From Planctomycetota bacterium (GTDB lineage Bacteria > Planctomycetota > Phycisphaerae > WQYP01): 5,069 bases of DNA. The translations under genes and the position numbers were made by a program. A model generated the notes under the pieces. The model did no database searches. It worked only from the letters and a program-made list of their open reading frames with translations, and had not been told where the DNA came from. The stretch lies in NCBI GenBank assembly GCA_021826605.1, contig JAKAZF010000270.1:1-5069 (forward strand), written 5' to 3'. This document shows positions 1-4,564 of the stretch, in pieces. Every line of letters starts with the position of its first letter. Positions within the stretch are counted from its first letter, which is position 1.

Positions 1-17
1 GGCAGCACTGGGTCAAC

Positions 18-37
18 CACCGGATTATCATCCGGTG
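18..37. repeat. Perfect 8-bp stem hairpin
   Basis: CACCGGAT and ATCCGGTG form a perfect inverted repeat around the 4-base loop TATC. No T-run follows on either strand, so a classical intrinsic terminator is unlikely. It could be a protein-binding palindrome, or simply chance within an unrecognised coding frame. Confidence 0.5.
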
Positions 38-175
38 CTCTACAAGATTGACAGAGATTTACGTACCGTAGCTCAATGCGGCAGCGTTGAGTTCGCGGCG
101 GAATGCAATGTGATGACACGCCGTATTCCGCCCGTCGCCAACAGCTCCCCTTCAGATAATGTCTCGCGCGGGCGA

Positions 176-346
176 TCAGTTAAACAGCCCGCGGTGCTTG
201 TAGATTTTGGAGCACGTTAAACTGTAATGTTCCACCACACCCTGATGGTTAAATAAAATGACCAGCGATTTGTTTGTGCCGCGGGCGTTGACTTCCACCA
301 AGTTGATAAACGGCATAAAATCCGCGGGCGTCAGTCGGAAAAGTCA
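176..346 (-). pseudogene. Probable 3' remnant of a small unidentified protein gene
   Basis: Read on the minus strand, this frame begins just after an in-frame stop (TGA at 346-344) and ends at a TGA at 178-176, giving about 55 codons. The first ATG is internal (316-314) and would leave only 46 residues. The peptide looks like genuine protein, with a patterned stretch VEVNARGTNKSLVILF followed by NHQGVVEHYSLT. This alternating hydrophobic pattern, with a 'small residue, basic, LVxxF, G-V-V-x-x-Y' flow, recalls the end of small beta-rich envelope lipoproteins of the BamE/SmpA type. That resemblance is weak and from memory. No ribosome-binding site or lipoprotein signal is present, so if the gene was real its 5' end has been lost. 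It might also be a chance open frame. Confidence 0.35.
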
Positions 347-398
347 ATGAAAAAAATCTGAATTCGCGTTTATAAAATCAGGCGATTGGAATTCAAAC

Positions 399-425
399 TT
401 GACAAGCACCCCACATTAGTATAAC
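399..425 (+). promoter_or_regulatory. Promoter of the marR gene
   Basis: A perfect -35 hexamer TTGACA (399-404) is followed after 15 bases by TATAAC (420-425), which matches the -10 consensus at five of six positions. An alternative -10, TAACAT (422-427), gives the ideal 17-base spacing but a poorer match. Either choice puts the transcription start within a few bases of the ATG at 435, so the mRNA would have almost no leader. The 15-base spacing is short and may make the promoter weak or regulator-dependent. Confidence 0.65.
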
Positions 426-436
426 ATTAAACTAAT
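415..436. promoter_or_regulatory. Palindromic operator at the marR promoter
   Basis: ATTAGT (415-420) and ACTAAT (431-436) are perfect inverted repeats. The inner bases add TAA/TTA symmetry, so 18 of 22 positions agree with the reverse complement. The element covers the -10 box, the probable start site and the first two bases of the ATG. Size, AT-richness and position are typical of MarR-family operators, and a bound dimer would block RNA polymerase. Assignment to the adjacent MarR protein is inference from proximity and from the second copy at 936-957. Confidence 0.65.
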
Positions 437-923
437 GAACAGGATGTCAAAAACTTCCGGCACGTCAAAGCACCTCAATGTGCTGGTGCCGGAAGCGCAA
501 TTGCCGCGGGAAAATTGGCTGGCTATCGCACGGGTTCATTCCCTGATGACCAAGCAATTGGATCGCAGCTTGCGGGACATTGACCTGACTATTTCTCAGT
601 TTGAAGTGCTGATGATATTAAACAGCAAAGCCGGTTTATCGCAGCAGGACTTGGCGCAATGTCTGCTGGTAACCAAAGGGAATGTCTGCACGGTTCTGGG
701 GCGGATGGAAAAAAACCAATGGATCATCCGGCAGCAGGATCCGCATGATGGCCGGGCGCATTGCCTGCATCTGACGGAAAAAGGCTGTGACATGGTCAAA
801 AAAGCCGCCCCATTAGCCGCCAAACAGGTGCGATTGCTGATGGACAGCTTAACCCGTGAGCAGCAACGTGTGCTCTATGGCCTGTTGGATCAGCTGGAGG
901 GTTCCCTGGGCCATTGGATTTGA
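435..923 (+). CDS. MarR-family transcriptional regulator
   Basis: Winged helix-turn-helix repressor of 162 residues, predicted cytoplasmic dimer. Helix 1 begins near residue 26 (ENWLAIARVHSLM). The DNA-binding part runs from about 50 to 118: LTISQFEVLMIL, then SQQDLAQCLLVTKGNVCTVLGRMEK holding the recognition helix, then the wing with D102, D105 and R107 and the family-typical LHLTEKG. The C-terminal helices (about 119-160) would complete the dimer interface. Four cysteines (76, 85, 110, 118) all lie in the DNA-binding half, so redox or electrophile sensing is possible but unproven; the N-terminal sensing cysteine of YodB/QsrR proteins is absent. The ATG at 435 lacks a Shine-Dalgarno and sits on the promoter, suggesting leaderless translation. 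Alternatives are ATG 444 and TTG 501, the latter preceded by GGAAG. It probably represses itself and the downstream operon. Confidence 0.92.
   Translation: MNRMSKTSGTSKHLNVLVPEAQLPRENWLAIARVHSLMTKQLDRSLRDIDLTISQFEVLMILNSKAGLSQQDLAQCLLVTKGNVCTVLGRMEKNQWIIRQQDPHDGRAHCLHLTEKGCDMVKKAAPLAAKQVRLLMDSLTREQQRVLYGLLDQLEGSLGHWI
454..495 (+). repeat. Long stem-loop inside the first codons of marR
   Basis: CTTCCGGCAC (454-463) pairs perfectly with GTGCCGGAAG (486-495). Inside it AGCAC (469-473) pairs with GTGCT (480-484) around the loop CTCAAT. A 5-base bulge (464-468) faces a single G (485). Fifteen base pairs so close to the start codon are unusual. The structure covers codons 7-21, in the variable N-terminal extension before MarR helix 1. 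No T-run follows, so it is not an obvious terminator. It hides the GGAAG that could serve the alternative TTG start at 501. Confidence 0.6.
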
Positions 924-946
924 CTTGCCTGACTATAAGGTATACC
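920..946 (+). promoter_or_regulatory. Promoter of the wrbA-doxX-nitroreductase operon
   Basis: TTGACT (920-925) overlaps the last bases of marR, including its stop codon. It is followed after 15 bases by TATACC (941-946). The geometry is identical to the marR promoter, with every element offset by exactly 521 bases. The -10 lies within the perfect 8-bp palindrome GGTATACC (939-946). Transcription would start near 952-955, giving a leader of about 35 bases with a good ribosome-binding site. Read-through from marR is also possible, since no terminator separates them. Confidence 0.6.
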
Positions 947-957
947 ATTAAACTATT
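936..957. promoter_or_regulatory. Second MarR operator copy, before wrbA
   Basis: From 940 to 957 the sequence matches the marR operator (419-436) at 16 of 18 positions, sharing CATTAAACTA exactly. The left half-site has diverged (TAAGG instead of ATTAG), so the palindrome is less perfect and binding may be weaker. It covers the -10 region and start site of the downstream promoter. The shared sequence in the same position relative to both promoters strongly suggests one regulator binds both. Confidence 0.65.
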
Positions 958-988
958 GTACGTGGTGGTTCTTTTTTAGGAGTTGTTT

Positions 989-1609
989 ATGTCGGTTAAA
1001 GTTCATGTCGTATTTTACAGCATGTATGGCCATATCTGGCACATGGCCGAAGCTATTGCCGCCGGGGCGCGGGAAGTCAGCGGGGCGGAAGTGAAAATTT
1101 TCCGTGTACCGGAAACCATTCCAGCGGATATTCTTGAAAAACACGGTGCCGCAGGCGCGCAAAAGGCATTCGCCCATATTCCCGTCATCGCACCGCCGGA
1201 GCTTACGCAGGCGGATGCCATCATTTTTGGTACCCCGACACGTTTTGGCAACATGGCCGCGCAAATGCGTAATTTTCTGGACCAGACCGGCCAGATCTGG
1301 GCCACCGGCGGCCTGATCGGTAAAGTCGGCAGCGTCTTCGCCAGCACCGCCTCACAGCATGGCGGGCAGGAAACCACCATTACCAGTTTTCACTCTACCT
1401 TGCTGCATCATGGCATGGTCATTGTCGGTGTGCCTTATTCGGAACAGCGACTTGTTGCCATGGATCAAATCACCGGTGGAACACCCTACGGAGCCACTAC
1501 CTTGGCCGGCGCAAAAGGGGACCGCAGCCCCAGTGAAAATGAACTGGCCATCGCCCGATTCCAGGGTAAACACGTCACGCAGATCGCAGCCAAACTGGCG
1601 GGTAAGTAA
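989..1609 (+). CDS. wrbA: NAD(P)H:quinone oxidoreductase, WrbA flavoprotein
   Basis: Cytoplasmic FMN enzyme of the flavodoxin fold that reduces quinones by two electrons with NAD(P)H, avoiding semiquinone radicals. The 206 residues compare with about 198 in E. coli WrbA. Family landmarks: [14 protein letters not shown] (10-23, FMN phosphate loop), VPETIP (40-45), [12 protein letters not shown] (78-89) continuing to MRNFLDQTG (93-101), [12 protein letters not shown] (119-130), HHGM (140-143) and [12 protein letters not shown] (163-174). A small insertion around 119-125 replaces the STGTGGG loop of E. coli WrbA. The start is the ATG at 989: a strong Shine-Dalgarno TAGGAG (977-982) lies 6 bases upstream, whereas the in-frame TTG at 983 would sit on top of it. 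It is first in an operon with doxX two bases downstream, and probably under MarR control through the operator at 936-957. Confidence 0.97.
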   Translation: MSVKVHVVFYSMYGHIWHMAEAIAAGAREVSGAEVKIFRVPETIPADILEKHGAAGAQKAFAHIPVIAPPELTQADAIIFGTPTRFGNMAAQMRNFLDQTGQIWATGGLIGKVGSVFASTASQHGGQETTITSFHSTLLHHGMVIVGVPYSEQRLVAMDQITGGTPYGATTLAGAKGDRSPSENELAIARFQGKHVTQIAAKLAGK

Positions 1610-1611
1610 AC

Positions 1612-2037
1612 ATGAGTCCAGATAGAACAACAATTCGTAAACGCAATTGGTCACGTGTAGCCCTCTGGGTGATTCGCGGGTTGCTGGGTGCCGCATTTCT
1701 TGCCGCCGGCTCGCTGAAGCTGGCCGGAGCACCCATGATGGTCGCGGAATTCAACCGCATCGGCTTGGGGCAATGGTTCCGTTACTTCACCGCCATCTGC
1801 GAGATTTCCGGGGCCATACTGATTGTACTGCCTCTGTTAGGTGGTCTGGGCGCTCTGCTGCTGGTGTGCGTCATGTCCGGAGCGGTTCTAACAGAACTGC
1901 TGGTGTTGCATGATTCCGCTACTCCGGCCGCAGTCCTGGGCATTCTGGCGCTGATCGTTCTGATCACGCTGCGCGGGGACGTTTACCGGATTCTGCGATT
2001 GGGAAAAAAGCGAAATAGTGAGCTACTTCCGGGGTAA
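1612..2037 (+). CDS. DoxX-family small membrane protein
   Basis: A 141-residue inner-membrane protein with four predicted transmembrane segments at roughly 16-36, 58-78, 79-99 and 104-121. The N-terminus (RKRNWSR) and C-terminus (RLGKKRNSELLPG) are basic, which by the positive-inside rule puts both ends in the cytoplasm. The stretch GSLKLAGAPMMVAEFNRIG followed by an aromatic segment and CEISGAIL is characteristic of the DoxX/DoxX-like family. No catalytic residues can be pointed to. Family members act with oxidoreductases in thiol or quinone stress, for example MhqP and CatD of Bacillus and the mycobacterial DoxX-SodA-SseA complex. It starts two bases after the wrbA stop with only a weak GGTAAG ribosome site, suggesting translational coupling to wrbA. 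Its place between two flavoenzymes fits a shared role, which is inference. Confidence 0.9.
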   Translation: MSPDRTTIRKRNWSRVALWVIRGLLGAAFLAAGSLKLAGAPMMVAEFNRIGLGQWFRYFTAICEISGAILIVLPLLGGLGALLLVCVMSGAVLTELLVLHDSATPAAVLGILALIVLITLRGDVYRILRLGKKRNSELLPG

Positions 2038-2040
2038 TAT

Positions 2041-2619
2041 ATGATTATGTCAGAATCGAATCGAATCCCAGATGCTCCGGTTGATCCGATGTTTCTGGAA
2101 CGCTGGTCGCCCCGGGCGATTGCACCGCGTGCCATTACGGATCAGATGGTGCGGTCATTATTTGAAGCGGTGCGCTGGGCACCGTCCTGCTTTAATGAGC
2201 AGCCCTGGTTTTTTGCCTACGCAGTCAGTGAATCCGGACGAGCAAAAATTGCGGACGTGCTGGTGCCGCAGAATCAGGTATGGGCGGCAAAAGCACCGCT
2301 GCTGATGATTATTTTTGCGCGGAAAAATTTCGCCCATAATGACAACGCTAACGCCTGGCACGCCTTTGACGCCGGTGCGGCGTGGATGAGCCTGGCGTTG
2401 CAGGCTCATCGCTTAGGGCTGGTCAGCCATGCCATGGGCGGCTTTGACCCCGAAAAAGCCTACAGCGCATTAGGCGTTGATAAAGAAAAATATGTTGCCC
2501 TTGCCGCAGTTGCAGTCGGTTATTATGGCGATCCCGCAGCGCTGCCTGAGCCGTTGCGGCAACGCGAAGCTCCGGCACACCGTGTTGCGATGGCTGAAAA
2601 GTTGCTGGTAATCCAGTAG
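2041..2619 (+). CDS. Nitroreductase-family FMN oxidoreductase
   Basis: A 192-residue FMN-dependent oxidoreductase, likely a cytoplasmic dimer using NAD(P)H to reduce nitroaromatics, quinones or related electrophiles. Family features in order: RWSPRAI (21-27, the R-x-S-x-R motif contacting the FMN phosphate), RWAPSCFNEQPWFF (45-58, flavin-binding loop with the N-x-Q-P-W core), the helix AFDAGAAWMSLALQAHRLGL (108-127), then HAMGGFD (130-136) and VAVGYYGD (157-164) at the second flavin site. Length is normal for the compact members (MhqN/YdjA-like). The true substrate cannot be read from sequence. The ATG at 2041 has GGGG (2031-2034) 6 bases upstream, better placed than for the ATG at 2047. Only three bases separate it from doxX, so it is the third gene of the wrbA operon; the hairpin at 2623-2643 follows directly. 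Confidence 0.93.
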   Translation: MIMSESNRIPDAPVDPMFLERWSPRAIAPRAITDQMVRSLFEAVRWAPSCFNEQPWFFAYAVSESGRAKIADVLVPQNQVWAAKAPLLMIIFARKNFAHNDNANAWHAFDAGAAWMSLALQAHRLGLVSHAMGGFDPEKAYSALGVDKEKYVALAAVAVGYYGDPAALPEPLRQREAPAHRVAMAEKLLVIQ

Positions 2620-2622
2620 CTT

Positions 2623-2643
2623 TTCCGGCACTGTGAGCCGGAA
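2623..2643 (+). terminator. Likely weak terminator of the wrbA operon
   Basis: TTCCGGC (2623-2629) and GCCGGAA (2637-2643) form a perfect 7-bp GC-rich stem with the 7-base loop ACTGTGA, three bases after the nitroreductase stop codon. The downstream tract TTATTCT is T-rich but interrupted, so termination may be incomplete. On the minus strand the stem is followed by AAAAGC, so it would not serve the exporter operon well. Confidence 0.55.
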
Positions 2644-2653
2644 TTATTCTGAT

Positions 2654-2689
2654 GGGAAATTACGGCTTTGCGGGTAAAGCCAATTTCCC
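2654..2689. repeat. Long hairpin over the 3' end of the exporter operon
   Basis: GGGAAATT (2654-2661) pairs with AATTTCCC (2682-2689), and the inner GGCTTT (2664-2669) pairs with AAAGCC (2676-2681). The loop is GCGGGT and AC (2662-2663) forms a 2-base bulge. This gives 14 base pairs over the last codons and stop of the membrane-fusion gene. Neither strand has a T-run after it. It may slow polymerases meeting at the convergent junction or protect the 3' end of the minus-strand mRNA. Confidence 0.55.
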
Positions 2690-3790
2690 GGCTTTGATAA
2701 ATGCGTCCACCTGTTGCCCAACATACAGGGGAAAGGGTGCCGGACCCATGCGGTAAACCACTTGCAGCACGCGGGTTTCCACCTGCTCCGTGGGAGCACC
2801 GGTAAGATTCTGCTTGGGCACCACAAAAGGCTCAATGCGTACAAAGGTCAATGGAATTGGCGTGCGTGTCATGCCGCGCACAAAGCACATCGCCCGTGCT
2901 GCAGGATTAAAGCTCGATGCATCTTCCTGATCTATTTGCAACCGCACATTCAAATGCCGGATGTCACCAAGAATTAAAGCCGCCAACTGCGGATTATCCG
3001 TGATGTTGTCCACCGCCGCGGTATCGGCAAATTGTCCCGGACGAATGTTAATGCGTAGAATTGTGCCGGCAATGGGGGCACGGACGGTCAGTAAATCAAG
3101 ATTGACCATCGCCTGTTTCAACTGCGCATCATTCCCGGCAATCGTGGCCCGGGCGGCAAGGACCTGGGTTTTAGCAATGGTGATATCCCGGCTCCACGTG
3201 CCGGCATTAAATTGTGCTAAGTTGGCCCTGGCCTGCGCCAACTGCGCTTTGGCTGTCAGCCAGGCGAAGCGTCGATCCGCGACATCATCAACCGAAATAG
3301 CGCTGGTGCCGATCACCGGCTGTATGCGCTGCCAGCGCTGTTGGTCATTGGTATACGTGGCCTGGGCCGCCTGAAGAGCCGCCAGATAGGCCAGGCGATC
3401 TACCGCCCGCGGCGGTGATTCCAGTTTTGCTAAATTGGCCTGGGCCTGCGCCAGTTGGGCCTGGGCTGTCAGTACCCCGGCTCGCGCTAGCGCCACCTGC
3501 GCCTGGGCCTGTCGGGTGTCCAATTGAAAGAGCTTCTGCCCTTGAACCACCTGCTGATTCCATACCACATATACATGCGTTACCACACCGCTGATGAAGG
3601 GCGATACGGCAATCGATCGGCTTTCAGGTTCAATAATGCCGGACGCGGCAATGGCATTGGCGTACGGATTGCCCGCCGGTTGCACCGCAGGCGGAACCGA
3701 CCGGTAGTGATGGGTGCTGCGTTTTACCGCAATAACGCCAATAGCCGCTCCGGTGATCGCCAGCACGGGAATTAAATATTTCCGAATCAT
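2660..3790 (-). CDS. HlyD/DevB-type membrane-fusion protein of an ABC exporter
   Basis: Periplasmic adaptor of 376 residues linking the inner-membrane ABC transporter to an outer-membrane channel. Residues 5-22 form a single membrane anchor or uncleaved signal (LIPVLAITGAAIGVIAV). Residues about 49-92 are the first half of the lipoyl domain (ASGIIEPESR, then ISGVVTHVYV). Residues about 93-230 are an Ala/Gln/Leu-rich coiled-coil hairpin. Residues about 233-253 are the second lipoyl half (LLTVRAPIAGTILRI with RPGQ), followed by the beta-barrel and membrane-proximal domains. The two coiled-coil arms repeat one segment (107-124 and 178-195). The ATG is preceded by AAGGAAA ending 3-4 bases upstream. 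The gene starts 17 bases after the ATPase stop, as the last of its operon. A MacA-like adaptor is the alternative reading. No outer-membrane partner is in the window. Confidence 0.93.
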   Translation of the reverse strand: MIRKYLIPVLAITGAAIGVIAVKRSTHHYRSVPPAVQPAGNPYANAIAASGIIEPESRSIAVSPFISGVVTHVYVVWNQQVVQGQKLFQLDTRQAQAQVALARAGVLTAQAQLAQAQANLAKLESPPRAVDRLAYLAALQAAQATYTNDQQRWQRIQPVIGTSAISVDDVADRRFAWLTAKAQLAQARANLAQFNAGTWSRDITIAKTQVLAARATIAGNDAQLKQAMVNLDLLTVRAPIAGTILRINIRPGQFADTAAVDNITDNPQLAALILGDIRHLNVRLQIDQEDASSFNPAARAMCFVRGMTRTPIPLTFVRIEPFVVPKQNLTGAPTEQVETRVLQVVYRMGPAPFPLYVGQQVDAFIKAGKLALPAKP

Positions 3791-3807
3791 ACATTTCCTT
3801 TATCAGC

Positions 3808-4518
3808 TCAAACGGTGCCGGTGATGACCGTATCAATAATTCTGCCATCTTCCATGTGCGCGATGCGATCAGAAAAATGAAAAATACGGCTGTCATGCGT
3901 TACCACAATCACCGCCCGATCCGGCCGGACCGCGATGGTTTTAAGTAAACTGATAACCTGTTCGCCGGTTTTTCCGTCCAGAGCGCTGGTGGGTTCATCA
4001 CATACCACAAGCCTGGGTTCGTGCACCAGCGCCCGGGCGAACGCGATACGTTGCTGCTGACCGCCGGACAACTCACGCGGGTAACTTTTCAGCCGCGTAC
4101 CTAACCCCATTTTATCAAGAAAATCGCCGGCTCTATCCAGGGCCTGGCGCCGCGACCAGCCTAAAACCAGCAGCGGTACGGCGGCATTTTCCACAGCCGT
4201 GAGTTGCGGCAAAAGATTAAACTGCTGAAAAGCAAAGCCGACATTGTGCCCGCGATAGCGCGCTTTGGCATTGTTCCCAAGGGCCAGAAGGTCCTGTCCG
4301 AACAAATGAATAGCCCCGCCATCATGATTCAAAATGCCGGCAATCACCGACAGCAAGGTTGTTTTACCACACCCCGATGGCCCCACCAGCATCAGCATTT
4401 CGCCGGTGAAAACATCCAGCGTTACACCCGCCAGCGCATGATTCACCGCATTCCCCTGCCCGAAGGATTTTTCAACTCCGCGGCATTGCACCGCAAGATT
4501 TTCCTGCTGCAAAGTCAT
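3808..4518 (-). CDS. ABC transporter ATP-binding protein (DevA/MacB/LolD type)
   Basis: Cytoplasmic ATPase of 236 residues that powers the exporter. All nucleotide-binding motifs are intact: Walker A GPSGCGKT (46-53), Q-loop FQQFNLLP (Q98), signature LSGGQ (150-154), Walker B LVVCDEP with catalytic Glu175, the D-loop SALD, and the H-loop VTHD (His208). The FAFQQFNLLPQLTAVEN stretch and overall length place it with the MacB/LolD/DevA ATPases that pair with FtsX-type permeases. I chose the ATG at 4518 because GAGG (4527-4524 on this strand) lies 5 bases upstream; the in-frame GTG at 4524 would overlap that site. It lies 46 bases after the permease stop and 17 bases before the membrane-fusion gene, so all three are probably one transcript and one complex. 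The transported substrate is unknown. Confidence 0.96.
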   Translation of the reverse strand: MTLQQENLAVQCRGVEKSFGQGNAVNHALAGVTLDVFTGEMLMLVGPSGCGKTTLLSVIAGILNHDGGAIHLFGQDLLALGNNAKARYRGHNVGFAFQQFNLLPQLTAVENAAVPLLVLGWSRRQALDRAGDFLDKMGLGTRLKSYPRELSGGQQQRIAFARALVHEPRLVVCDEPTSALDGKTGEQVISLLKTIAVRPDRAVIVVTHDSRIFHFSDRIAHMEDGRIIDTVITGTV

Positions 4519-4564
4519 CGGCACCTCAACATCCCTGGCATTGGCTGCTCATTTATTTCATTGA

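Larger units (their letters stand above)
1..434. other. Upstream region without an intact gene
   Basis: No complete gene is recognisable here. A plus-strand frame is open from the left edge to a TAA at 218-220, but its only early start is a GTG at 35. Its product matches nothing I know, and it overlaps a minus-strand frame that looks more protein-like. Its first residues (around HPVLYKIDRDLR) could be the tail of a gene entering from the left, but this is not supported further. The region also holds a tight hairpin at 18-37 and an imperfect one at 72-91, the putative remnant at 176-346, and an AT-rich stretch at about 345-434 leading into the marR promoter. The overall picture is decayed or intergenic DNA. 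Confidence 0.5.

Noticed and set aside
35..220. 61-codon plus-strand frame with a GTG start
   Set aside because: No ribosome site, no recognisable motif, and its second half overlaps the more protein-like minus-strand frame. It could be the end of a gene entering from the left, but nothing visible proves it.
219..231. GTTAAACTGTAAT resembles a third copy of the MarR operator half-site
   Set aside because: Only the TTAAACT core is shared, there is no partner half-site or -10/-35 in register, and it lies within the putative remnant coding frame. Chance is the simplest explanation.
983..1609. wrbA starting at the TTG at 983
   Set aside because: The TTG directly abuts the Shine-Dalgarno TAGGAG; the ATG at 989 has proper spacing and matches the usual WrbA N-terminus.
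2961..3374. Long plus-strand open frame inside the membrane-fusion gene
   Set aside because: It is a reading-frame shadow of Ala/Gln-rich GC-rich codons on the other strand; no ribosome site or domain supports it. The same applies to the opposite-strand frames across wrbA, the ATPase and the permease.
3641..3656. REP-like palindromic fragment GCCGGACGCGGC
   Set aside because: It encodes conserved residues of the first lipoyl half (AASGII) in the membrane-fusion gene and has no second copy or REP-like partner nearby.
3808..4524. ATPase starting at the GTG at 4524
   Set aside because: The GTG overlaps the GAGG that correctly serves the ATG at 4518.
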